Below, piece by piece: positions 1 through 7,170 of a stretch of 22,717 nucleotides of DNA. The stretch is from Gammaproteobacteria bacterium (lineage in GTDB: Bacteria; Pseudomonadota; Gammaproteobacteria; Steroidobacterales; SZUA-146). Within the stretch, counting starts at the first letter, position 1. Every line of letters begins with the position of its first letter. The position numbers and the translations under genes were made by a program. The DNA lies in assembly GCA_003228965.1 (NCBI GenBank), contig QIGP01000223.1, positions 1-22,717 of the forward strand. Reading direction: 5' to 3'. The notes below the pieces were generated by a model. That model had not been told where the DNA came from. It ran no database searches and saw only the letters and a list, made by a program, of their open reading frames with translations.

Positions 1-1
1 G

Positions 2-1621
2 GTGAACGCGTTAGCCATCGACATTCAGCACTACCTGCATGCGCGACCGATTACTGCGAGGCCTCCAAGTGCGCCTTATTTGCTCGGACGCTTCGTACGA
101 CGAAACCGTAAAATGGTGGTAGCCGCATCCATTGCTGTACTTGCTTTGCTCGCCGGGATAACGATGGCCACCGTAGGTCTTGTCAGGGCTACTAATGCTG
201 AACGCGACGCGATCGCCAGACAAAGAACGGCCGAAAAGGTGAAAGAGTTTTTGGTCAGTACGTTTGTTGCCAGCGATCCGGAGGCATCACGGGGCAGGCA
301 GATTTCTGCCAGTGACCTACTTAGGCAGGGAGCCTCGCGCATCGACCAGGAGCTTAACGACGAGCCCGAAATTCAAAGTGCGCTGTTGCAAACGATGGGT
401 CGCGCATTTAAAAACCTGGCACTTTATAACGAGGCCGAACCCCTGTTAAGGCGCGCAGTGAAGCTTGCCATTGAAGCGCACGGGCCCGAGCACGTGGAAG
501 CAGCGGCTGCTCAGCGGGAGCTTGGTGAAATACTTTGGCGAACCGGGCAGTACGACGAAGCCAAGGAAATGCATCGCAGTGCACTGGAAACCATTGAAGC
601 TAACTTTGGCCGTGATCACCCTGATTACGCGGTCAACACAACGAAACTCGGAATGGCCTACTTTCGCGAAGGTAGCTTTGACGAAGCGCAGGTGCTGTTT
701 ACTCAAGGTCTGGAAATTTACCAACGACTTGAATTGACCAACACAAGCGACTACGCCGATACGCTGAATGATGTGGGTGGGGTGAAGCTGCGACAAAACA
801 AGCTGAACGCCGCTACCGAATACTTTCTACGCGCTCTGGACGTTTGGCGCAGTAGTTTTGGCGACGTGCATCCAAACATTGCCATGGGGCTGTCGAACCT
901 CGGTGCGGCAGCGGCCAAACGAGGAGACTTTGCAGATGCGGCCGACTACTACCAGCGCGCGCTTGAAATGCGCCGCACGCTTTACGGCGACAAGCCACAT
1001 TCGCAAACGGCGGTATCACTGAATAATCTGGCGTCGCTCTACTGGCGTCAGAGCGACGTCATCCGTGCGGAGCCCTTGTTCCGTGAGTCACTTCAAATGC
1101 GCCGCGCGGTCTACGGCGACACTTCGGTGGCTGTGGCCACGGGTCTGAATAACCTGGCGCTGGTTCTTTTGGCTCAGGGCGACGAGTCAGCTGCCGAAAG
1201 CGCCTATAGGGAAGCGCTCAAAATTCGGCAGTTGGTGCAGGGCGAAGACCATCCCAATGTCGCCATTACTCAAACGAATCTTGCAGCGACACTGAATGCC
1301 AAAGGCGATTTTGCCAGTGCCCGACGCGAGAGTCGTGAAGCTATCACGGCCCTTCAGTTAGCGCTGGGTCCTGCACACTGGCGAGTGGCCTCGGCCAGCA
1401 GCGTGCATGGCACTGCGCTGGTAGGGCTTGGCGAGTATCTGGAAGCCGAAGCGGATCTTGTGCCCGCATTTAACGATATTCGGGCAGCCCGTGGGGATAC
1501 TGACAGGTACACGCTCGAAGCGCTCGATCGGGTAGTCAATTTGTACGCGGCGTGGGAGAATGACGACCAGCACAGGCGGTACACGGTTCTTAGAGAAGAG
1601 TTAGCCCCCACGTCCCCCTGA
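2..1621 (+). CDS. C-terminal part of a Ser/Thr protein kinase with TPR repeats (5'-truncated by window edge)
   Basis: The reading frame is open from the first bases of the window, so the true start lies upstream. The first ~35 residues (a YL..RPI.ARP..APYLL.RFVRRNR pattern) are the typical tail of a PknB-like kinase domain just before the membrane. A single hydrophobic helix follows at about residues 38-61. After it come several roughly 42-residue TPR units of the kinesin-light-chain type (TPR_10/TPR_12), recognisable by recurring A..LY...G.Y.EAE.L.RRAL and FG..HP motifs. The expected topology is a cytoplasmic kinase, one membrane pass and a periplasmic TPR region for protein contacts. No kinase catalytic motif is visible because that part lies outside the window, so the kinase assignment is inferred from the junction sequence. 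A stand-alone TPR protein starting at the GTG at base 2 is possible but less likely. Confidence 0.8.
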   Translation: MNALAIDIQHYLHARPITARPPSAPYLLGRFVRRNRKMVVAASIAVLALLAGITMATVGLVRATNAERDAIARQRTAEKVKEFLVSTFVASDPEASRGRQISASDLLRQGASRIDQELNDEPEIQSALLQTMGRAFKNLALYNEAEPLLRRAVKLAIEAHGPEHVEAAAAQRELGEILWRTGQYDEAKEMHRSALETIEANFGRDHPDYAVNTTKLGMAYFREGSFDEAQVLFTQGLEIYQRLELTNTSDYADTLNDVGGVKLRQNKLNAATEYFLRALDVWRSSFGDVHPNIAMGLSNLGAAAAKRGDFADAADYYQRALEMRRTLYGDKPHSQTAVSLNNLASLYWRQSDVIRAEPLFRESLQMRRAVYGDTSVAVATGLNNLALVLLAQGDESAAESAYREALKIRQLVQGEDHPNVAITQTNLAATLNAKGDFASARRESREAITALQLALGPAHWRVASASSVHGTALVGLGEYLEAEADLVPAFNDIRAARGDTDRYTLEALDRVVNLYAAWENDDQHRRYTVLREELAPTSP

Positions 1622-1665
1622 GTTGCGCGTTTTTCAGACATAACTCATAGCCGGGATACATCATC

Positions 1666-2598
1666 ATGTTGAAAGCTGCTCAGAGTACCGACTGTGTGCT
1701 CATGGTTCGGCCCGCGTGTTTCTTTTCCAATCCGGAAACTGCCAGGACTAACGAGTTCCAAGCGCCATTCGATGCAAACATCGACGGATTGGAAATGGCT
1801 CGTCAAGAATTCGATCAGGCCGTCGCGACGCTTCGGGATGCGGGTGTTGAAGTGGTCGTTGTGGAGGACAAGGAAGAGCCGCAGACACCTGACGCGATTT
1901 TTCCCAATAACTGGTTAACGACTCACAGCGACGGAACCTGTGTCATGTATCCCATGCAGCCTCAGAGTCGGCGGGGTGAGCGACGGCTCGACGTCATTCA
2001 CGAGCTCCGTGATGTGCACGGTAAGCGCGTTAGTCATATCGTCGATTGGTCGGGTTATGAAAGCGCAGAGCTTTATCTTGAAGGCACAGGCAGTCTTGTC
2101 CTGGATCGTGTTAACCTTGTGGCTTACGCCTGCCTGTCTGCGCGAACTCATCCTGTAGTGCTTGAACAGTTCTGTCACCATTTCAATTACAGTCTTGTCT
2201 CATTTGATTCTGTAACTGCTAGCGGCACAGCGATTTACCACACTAACGTCATGATGTGCGTTGGAACAGGGTATGCGGTCGTATGTCTGAAGTCGGTGAT
2301 AAACAGTGAACAGCGCGAACAGTTGAGAGTGACGCTTGCGGCGCACCACGAAGTTGTCGAAATTTCGCTTGAGCAAGTGAGGTGTTTTGCGGGCAACATG
2401 CTCGAAATACGCTCTAAAGATGGAAGCGCTTTACTTGTTATGTCGACAAGCGCATATGGTGCCCTGAGCGACGCACAGCGAAATGCCTTGTCCGCACATG
2501 CCAGGTTGGTTCATTGCGATGTGAATTCTATCGAGGCCGCCTCCGGGGGCAGTATTCGGTGTATGCTTGCGGAAATTTTCTTAAACGAACAGCAGTAA
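1666..2598 (+). CDS. ctlX: CtlX-type amidinohydrolase (arginine deiminase/DDAH superfamily; citrulline utilization hydrolase)
   Basis: The 310-residue protein belongs to the guanidino-group modifying superfamily. It begins with the family-typical VLMVRPACF..NPETA.TN.FQ stretch at residues 11-32. It carries the substrate-loop FPNNW at 79-83, an acidic LEGTGSLVLD segment around Glu139, the catalytic His in YHTNVMM (His192), and the nucleophilic Cys in GGSIRCMLAEIF (Cys299). In characterised CtlX proteins the reaction is hydrolysis of the ureido group of citrulline; relatives hydrolyse arginine or methylarginines, so the substrate here is an inference from family resemblance. It is a cytoplasmic enzyme with no signal peptide. 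It starts 44 bases after the kinase/TPR gene with only a weak ribosome site (GGGAT). No arginine-catabolism gene lies next to it. Confidence 0.85.
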   Translation: MLKAAQSTDCVLMVRPACFFSNPETARTNEFQAPFDANIDGLEMARQEFDQAVATLRDAGVEVVVVEDKEEPQTPDAIFPNNWLTTHSDGTCVMYPMQPQSRRGERRLDVIHELRDVHGKRVSHIVDWSGYESAELYLEGTGSLVLDRVNLVAYACLSARTHPVVLEQFCHHFNYSLVSFDSVTASGTAIYHTNVMMCVGTGYAVVCLKSVINSEQREQLRVTLAAHHEVVEISLEQVRCFAGNMLEIRSKDGSALLVMSTSAYGALSDAQRNALSAHARLVHCDVNSIEAASGGSIRCMLAEIFLNEQQ

Positions 2599-2675
2599 CG
2601 CCTTGCCTGGATTGGCCGCGATGTCGGCACGTTCAATTCTCTGGTTGTTGCCAGCTAGTAAAACTGGAGTAACTC

Positions 2676-2750
2676 ATGGCTAAAAGTACGTTGCCAAATT
2701 TCGTCATTGTGACCGCGATTGTTGCCGTTACCCCTTATGCATCTAGGTGA
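2676..2750 (+). CDS. 24-codon upstream ORF, overlapping the M61 peptidase start
   Basis: An ATG at 2676 is preceded by a good Shine-Dalgarno-like TGGAG at 2665-2669. It opens a 24-residue frame (MAKSTLPNFV, then a hydrophobic run VIVTAIVAV) that ends with TGA at 2748-2750. That stop overlaps the GTG start of the M61 gene in the form GTGA. The M61 start has no visible Shine-Dalgarno of its own, and an in-frame stop (TAG) lies immediately before it. Translation of the small ORF could therefore deliver ribosomes to the peptidase gene. I do not recognise the peptide. It may be a coupling leader, a small membrane peptide or chance. Confidence 0.4.
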   Translation: MAKSTLPNFVIVTAIVAVTPYASR

Positions 2751-4531
2751 AAAATAGACACTCCGTGGCTTCAAACGTGCACTACTCCATTACGCCGGTT
2801 TCGCTGGGCGGACACCGCTTTGCAGTAACTATTTCAATTCCCGACCCAGGTGGCCAAGCGCTGATGTTGACGTTACCCGCCTGGATTCCGGGCAGCTACC
2901 TTGTTCGCGATTTTTCCAAACATATTGGTCGTGTGGAAGCACAGGCTGATGGACAGTCGCTACGTGTTAGTAAGCAAAACAAATGTTGCTGGCGGGTTGA
3001 GCCGACATCATCGGCTGTAACGCTGAGCTATGAGGTGTATGCGCATGACTTAAGCGTTCGCGGTGCGCACCTTGATACAACGCACGGTTTTTTTAACGGC
3101 TCCAGCGTGTTCTTAAGCGTGGATGGGCGAGCCGGCGAAGCACTCACGGTGGATATTCATAGGCCAAGCGACCCCGACCACACGAATACTTCAGCCGATT
3201 GGCTGGTTGCTACCACTCTACCAGCCGACGGTGCGGTTGAGTGGGATTTCGGTCGCTATCGTGCGGCTGATTACGCCGAGCTTATCGATCACCCTGTGGA
3301 GATGGGCCAGTTTGATCTTGTGCCATTCGAAGTTGCCGGTGTGCCGCACTATTTTGTCCTCAGCGGCACCCACCGCTGCGACAGTGAGCGCCTTGCGAAG
3401 GACGCCGAACTTATATGCTCGGAACAGGTAAAATTGTTTGGTGAGCTTCCGCCCATGGAACGATATTTATTCCTCACCCGAGTTGAGGGGTCGGGGTATG
3501 GCGGCCTGGAGCACAGGAATTGTTGTGCGCTTGTTTGCGCGCGCGGTTCGCTGCCAATGGGTAATGCTGTTCAAGCCAAAGACTACCGTCAGTTCCTGGG
3601 GCTGGTGAGTCACGAGTACTTCCACCTTTGGAACGTTAAGCGGATCAAGCCTGCGGTGTTCACACCTTATGCGCTTGAAGCCGAAAGCTACACTGCGTTA
3701 TTGTGGGTGTTTGAAGGCATAACCAGCTACTACGACGATTTGGCCCTGGTGCGTTCGGGCGTTATCGACGAAGTGTCTTATGCAGATCTTTTGGCACAGA
3801 TAATCAGCCGAGTTCGTTCTGTACCTGGACATACACACCAGACGTTGGCTGAGTCCAGTTTTGATGCCTGGATCAAATTTTATAAGCCGGATGAAAACTC
3901 TCCCAATGCAGTCGTCAGTTACTACGCCAAAGGTGCGCTGATTGCGCTGGCGCTGGATCTTACGTTGCGCGAGCGAGGAGACACTACGCTGGATGACGTC
4001 ATGCAGGAGTTGTGGCAGAACTACGGCAAGAAAGGCATAGGCGTGCCCGAGGACGGCTTCGAAGAGCTTGCCGAGCAAATTAGCGGAGTGCATTTGCGGC
4101 CGTTCTTTAACGCCATGGTGCGCGGTACTGAGGAGCCTGATCTTGAGAGTTTACTTAACGGCATGGGTTGGCAGCTGGCCGAAGCACCTCTAGCGGATGC
4201 GCCTCTCACAAGTCTTGGAGTGACCTTTATTCCAGGAACCACCACGCTAAAAACGGTCAGGCGAGACAGCTGTGCCGAGCGTGCGGGTATTGCGGCGGGC
4301 GACACATTGGTCGCCATTGACAGTTTGCGGGTTTTGGTCGACAAGCCTGTTTCTATACTCTTGCCATACACAGTGGGCGACACCATCCGCATTCATGCGT
4401 TTCGTCGTGATGAGTTAAAACGTTTTGATGTGACTCTCGAAAAAAGACCACCGTCACTTTGGAAAATTGCACCATTGACTCACGCAAATCCGAAAGCGGA
4501 TGCGCGAAAGGCGCGTTGGCTTAATTCTTGA
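2747..4531 (+). CDS. M61-family metallopeptidase with C-terminal PDZ domain
   Basis: The 594-residue protein has the M61 (glycyl aminopeptidase-like) layout: an N-terminal beta domain (PAWIPGSYL.RDF.KHI at about 44-62), then the family signature GSGYGGLEHR. The zinc site is HEYFH (His289, Glu290, His293), followed by WNVKRIKP. The third ligand is Glu323 in WVFEGITSYYDDL. A PDZ domain occupies about residues 490-570 (TSLGVTF...ERAGIAAGDTLVAID). The family cleaves peptides from the N-terminus with a preference for small residues; the PDZ probably gates substrate. No signal peptide is visible, so a cytoplasmic location is likely. GTG at 2747 is the furthest possible start because TAG precedes it directly, and the next Met would remove conserved sequence. 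See the overlapping 24-codon ORF for possible translational coupling. Confidence 0.9.
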   Translation: MKNRHSVASNVHYSITPVSLGGHRFAVTISIPDPGGQALMLTLPAWIPGSYLVRDFSKHIGRVEAQADGQSLRVSKQNKCCWRVEPTSSAVTLSYEVYAHDLSVRGAHLDTTHGFFNGSSVFLSVDGRAGEALTVDIHRPSDPDHTNTSADWLVATTLPADGAVEWDFGRYRAADYAELIDHPVEMGQFDLVPFEVAGVPHYFVLSGTHRCDSERLAKDAELICSEQVKLFGELPPMERYLFLTRVEGSGYGGLEHRNCCALVCARGSLPMGNAVQAKDYRQFLGLVSHEYFHLWNVKRIKPAVFTPYALEAESYTALLWVFEGITSYYDDLALVRSGVIDEVSYADLLAQIISRVRSVPGHTHQTLAESSFDAWIKFYKPDENSPNAVVSYYAKGALIALALDLTLRERGDTTLDDVMQELWQNYGKKGIGVPEDGFEELAEQISGVHLRPFFNAMVRGTEEPDLESLLNGMGWQLAEAPLADAPLTSLGVTFIPGTTTLKTVRRDSCAERAGIAAGDTLVAIDSLRVLVDKPVSILLPYTVGDTIRIHAFRRDELKRFDVTLEKRPPSLWKIAPLTHANPKADARKARWLNS

Positions 4532-4578
4532 ACTGCCATTCAGTGGCCGTAACTCATCACGGCAGGAGCACCCCTGCT

Positions 4579-4703
4579 CGTCATTGCGAGCCCGCAGACC
4601 GCGGGTGTGGCAATCTCCGTCCGGTGGAAATACTCTTGGGGTGCGAATTCAATCGGTTGTGTTACGTTAAGAGATTGCCGCGCGCTTCGCGCTCGCAATG
4701 ACG
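4579..4703. repeat. REP-doublet (REPIN-like) palindromic element
   Basis: The outer arms CGTCATTGCGAG (4579-4590) and CTCGCAATGACG (4692-4703) are perfect 12-bp inverted repeats. Inside them GCAATCTC (4610-4617) and GAGATTGC (4671-4678) are a second perfect pair. Each half also folds on its own: CCCGC/GCGGG around 4591-4605, and GCGCG/CGCGC around 4680-4692. Two REP-like hairpins in inverse orientation, joined by about 53 bases, is the REPIN arrangement normally mobilised by a RAYT transposase encoded elsewhere in the genome. It lies between two convergent genes (M61 and the DksA-like gene), a usual place for such repeats, and may also help terminate transcription. Confidence 0.75.
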
Positions 4704-4778
4704 AAGTGAAAGTTTTCACACAGCCTCCCCGCAGCGGTTAATTAAGGTGAAAAAATTCGACTAATAACTCCGCTCAGG

Positions 4779-5138
4779 TTACGACGACTCACGCAAGCCT
4801 GCGCACGTAATACAGGTAGTACAGGTAGGATCGAATTCCAGTCGGGCGGGCGCTATGTCTTCGTCACAGTCTATGCAAATGCCGTAGTCACCACTTACCA
4901 AGCGCTGGAGCGCTGGTTCTATTCGACGTATTAATTGTTTTCTACGACGGCGAGACTCTTTGGAAATTTCTTGTGCCTGCAAGGCGTCCATGCGGGACAG
5001 GCGGCCCATACGGGATTGATCAAGCTCAACGGTGCTTGCAGCTTCTCGGCTGGTGTCGTCTAAAGACTGCAGCTCTTCGCGCAAATCAATCAGGCGCTTT
5101 TTTACGCGTGCTTCATCCAAACCGTTTTCCTCCAACAT
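4779..5138 (-). CDS. DksA/TraR-family C4 zinc-finger protein
   Basis: The 119-residue protein has a charged coiled-coil hairpin (about residues 8-80) whose tip reads LDQSRMGRLSRMDA. A C4 zinc finger follows: YGICIDCDEDI (Cys pair near 90-93), then RLEFDP and CITC near the end. DksA/TraR proteins insert the coiled coil into the RNA polymerase secondary channel and alter promoter response, often together with ppGpp. This one is shorter than canonical DksA (about 150 residues) and matches the small DQSR-type group, so it should not be called DksA itself. An extra Cys (PTCTTCITC) sits just before the second pair. It is transcribed away from the leucine operon and converges on M61. The start ATG at 5138 has only a weak ribosome site. 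Confidence 0.88.
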   Translation of the reverse strand: MLEENGLDEARVKKRLIDLREELQSLDDTSREAASTVELDQSRMGRLSRMDALQAQEISKESRRRRKQLIRRIEPALQRLVSGDYGICIDCDEDIAPARLEFDPTCTTCITCAGLRESS

Positions 5139-5295
5139 AAATCAGCAAGGGCATTGATACCGTTAATGCTGTTCGTCCGGCTAACCGTTGATCGGCGACC
5201 CTCGTTAAGTTAAGCCATTGGGTCTTGAGCAGATCATCGCACATTGAAGTTCAGGCGTTGACCAGGCTCAACTTCGCAATGTTCGCCGTGATGCC

Positions 5296-5324
5296 TTGAC
5301 ACACCCCTGAAATACTGGTTTTAT
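5296..5324 (+). promoter_or_regulatory. Predicted sigma70 promoter of the leucine operon leader
   Basis: A perfect -35 box TTGACA (5296-5301) is followed after 17 bases by TTTTAT (5319-5324, four of six consensus bases). Transcription would start near 5331, about 35 bases before the leader-peptide ATG and about 205 bases before the end of the attenuator. The location fits an attenuated biosynthetic operon. Confidence 0.6.
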
Positions 5325-5365
5325 CGATATTCGCACGTAACACATTGGTTTCAATAGATACTGAT

Positions 5366-5461
5366 ATGACGCACTTTCGTCAACACAGCAATGATCAAGG
5401 CTCGGGCTACGCCCTGAGACGCGTGCTTGTGCTAAGCCTTCTACTTCTCCTTGGAACTTAG
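5366..5461 (+). CDS. leuL: Leucine operon leader peptide (leuL-like, 31 aa)
   Basis: The ATG at 5366 opens 31 codons ending with TAG at 5459-5461. Eight residues are Leu, and five of them are consecutive at residues 25-29 (codons CTT CTA CTT CTC CTT, 5438-5452), preceded by V-L-V-L-S. The stop codon touches the antiterminator strand that starts at 5461. Leucine-rich leader peptides of this design act as sensors: the ribosome stalls at the Leu codons when charged tRNA-Leu is low. The peptide itself needs no function. No strong Shine-Dalgarno precedes the ATG, which slightly weakens the start assignment, but the Leu run and attenuator geometry are decisive. Confidence 0.8.
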   Translation: MTHFRQHSNDQGSGYALRRVLVLSLLLLLGT

Positions 5462-5538
5462 GAGAGCGGGGCGCACACACAGAAGTAACTAACGCATACG
5501 GCCCCCGCCTCTTAAACAAGAGAGCGGGGGTTTTTTTT
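5445..5538 (+). promoter_or_regulatory. Leucine attenuator (protector, antiterminator and terminator helices)
   Basis: Three competing pairings are visible. Segment 1 TTCTCC (5445-5450, inside the Leu codons) can pair with segment 2 GGAGAG (5461-5466). Segment 2 continues as GCGGGG (5466-5471), a copy of the terminator's 3' arm, and can pair with segment 3 CCCCGC (5503-5508) to form an antiterminator. Segment 3 otherwise pairs with segment 4 in the terminator. A ribosome stalled on the Leu codons would mask segment 1 and free segment 2, favouring read-through into leuA. A ribosome reaching the TAG would cover segment 2 and let the terminator form. The logic follows the known trp/leu/his attenuators; the pairings are read directly from the sequence. 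Confidence 0.8.
5502..5538 (+). terminator. Rho-independent attenuator terminator before leuA
   Basis: CCCCCGC (5502-5508) pairs with GCGGGGG (5524-5530), and CTCTT (5509-5513) pairs with AAGAG (5518-5522). There is one bulged A (5523) and an AAAC loop. Eight consecutive T residues follow (5531-5538). This is a strong intrinsic terminator 32 bases upstream of the chosen leuA ATG and is the off-state of the attenuator. Confidence 0.9.
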
Positions 5539-5570
5539 AACTGAAAGTTTTGACCACAGCGGTGGCAATC

Positions 5571-7124
5571 ATGACGACAATTTCAGCATCCGAACAATTA
5601 CTGATTTTTGACACGACGTTACGCGACGGCGAACAAGCGCCAGGTTGCAGTATGAGTCTTGACGAAAAGCTCAGGGTTGCCACGAGCCTTGCTCGAATGG
5701 GCGTCGACATAATTGAAGCTGGTTTTCCGGCGGCGTCACCTGGCGACTACGAGGCGGTGAAGCAAGTTGCTCAACAAGTGAAAGGCTCGACCATATGTGG
5801 TCTAGCGCGTAGTCACGCTCCCGATATCGAACGCGCCTGGGATGCGTTGCAATACGCCGAAAAATCGCGCATTCACGTGTTTTTGGCAACGAGCGCAATT
5901 CATCGCGAATACAAACTGAATATGGCCAAAGACGAGATTCTGCGACGCGTACACGACGGGGTGACTTTGGCCCGTTCGTTGTGTGTAGACGTCGAGTTTT
6001 CGCCTGAAGATGCCTCACGCACGGAGCACGACTTTCTGGCCGACGTGGTTAAAGTCGCGGCCGACGCAGGTGCTACCACGATTAACGTTCCGGATACGGT
6101 CGGATATACCGTACCGTCGGAGTTTTTCGATTTGTTTGCCTTCTTGCGTGAGCAAATCGCCGATCGTGACGACATTGTTCTGAGTGTGCACTGTCACGAC
6201 GACCTTGGAATGGCTGTTGCCAACTCGTTGGCGGCAGTACGGGGCGGGGCGCGGCAAATTGAATGTACGATTAACGGTATTGGCGAGCGCGCTGGTAATT
6301 GTTCGCTTGAAGAAGTTGTCATGGCGGTAAAAACGCGACCCGATATTTATCCGCTGTTCACCTACATTGATAGCACACAGTTATATCCGGTGAGCCGGTT
6401 GGTGGCCAAGGCTACGGGCATGCACGTGCCGCGCAACAAGGCGATTGTCGGAGAAAATGCGTTTGCCCACGAAGCGGGTATTCACCAACACGGCATGCTC
6501 CAGAACGCTCAAACCTACGAAATTATGAAGCCTCAGGATGTGGGTATTAGCCGATCCAATTTGGTGCTCGGCAAGCACAGTGGGCGCCACGCCTTCAGGA
6601 AGAGAGTTGAAGATCTGGGTTTTCGTGTTAGCGACCAGGAAACAGAGCGAGCGTTTAACGATTTCAAGATTCTTGCCGATAAGAAAAAAGAGATTTTTGA
6701 CGCGGATATTGAGGCGCTGGTGTTGCGCCGAAAAGTAACTCAGTCCGGGCCCTGGAGCCTGACCCGGCTTTCGACAAGCTCTGCGTCTGGACAAGCCTCC
6801 ACTGCGCATGTGGTGATCACTCACGACAGCGGTCATGAAGTCGAGGCCGGGGGCCGCGGCGACGGCCCGGTGGCAGCGGCTTTCAGCGCGGTCGAAAAAG
6901 CTCTTGGAGTAGACGTCGTTTTGCGCAATTTCGACGTACGCAACGTCTCCATGGGTGAAGATGCCCAGGGCGATGTAGCGATTAGTCTGGAATATGAGCA
7001 ACAGGAGTATCACGGTTCGGGGCTCCACACTGATATCATAGAGGCCAGTGTTCGTGCGTTGCTGCAGGCTCTTAACCGGGTACCTGGCGTAGCGGCCGTA
7101 AAACCAAAATCCGTAACGGCTTAG
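5571..7124 (+). CDS. leuA: 2-isopropylmalate synthase LeuA
   Basis: LeuA condenses acetyl-CoA with 2-oxoisovalerate, the committed step of leucine synthesis. From the ATG at 5571 the protein has 517 residues, close to the E. coli enzyme. The HMGL-like TIM barrel starts with FDTTLRDGEQ (Asp14 metal ligand). It carries the metal-binding HCHDDLG (His207, His209) and NGIGERAGNCSLEE. GENAFAHEAGIHQHG and LGKHSGRHAF lie in the linker subdomains. The C-terminal LeuA dimer domain (about 395-510, G.GDGPVAAAF and GLHTDIIEAS) is the leucine feedback site, so enzyme inhibition is expected besides attenuation. The ATG at 5571 was chosen because GGTGG (5561-5565) lies five bases upstream; an in-frame TTG at 5550 would add seven unconserved residues. 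It is the first structural gene after the attenuator, with ilvE 46 bases downstream. Confidence 0.97.
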   Translation: MTTISASEQLLIFDTTLRDGEQAPGCSMSLDEKLRVATSLARMGVDIIEAGFPAASPGDYEAVKQVAQQVKGSTICGLARSHAPDIERAWDALQYAEKSRIHVFLATSAIHREYKLNMAKDEILRRVHDGVTLARSLCVDVEFSPEDASRTEHDFLADVVKVAADAGATTINVPDTVGYTVPSEFFDLFAFLREQIADRDDIVLSVHCHDDLGMAVANSLAAVRGGARQIECTINGIGERAGNCSLEEVVMAVKTRPDIYPLFTYIDSTQLYPVSRLVAKATGMHVPRNKAIVGENAFAHEAGIHQHGMLQNAQTYEIMKPQDVGISRSNLVLGKHSGRHAFRKRVEDLGFRVSDQETERAFNDFKILADKKKEIFDADIEALVLRRKVTQSGPWSLTRLSTSSASGQASTAHVVITHDSGHEVEAGGRGDGPVAAAFSAVEKALGVDVVLRNFDVRNVSMGEDAQGDVAISLEYEQQEYHGSGLHTDIIEASVRALLQALNRVPGVAAVKPKSVTA

Positions 7125-7170
7125 GCATTAGAAGTGCCCCTGGCGCACATCAACCCCTTTGGAGACTACT

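Noticed and set aside
5246..5275. GAAGTT/AACTTC hairpin upstream of the leucine promoter as an operator
   Set aside because: Only six pairs, and no known regulator site recognised; likely chance.
5550..5570. TTG start for LeuA upstream of the ATG at 5571
   Set aside because: Only a weak ribosome site (GAAAG) precedes it, while the ATG has GGTGG at proper distance and gives the usual protein length.
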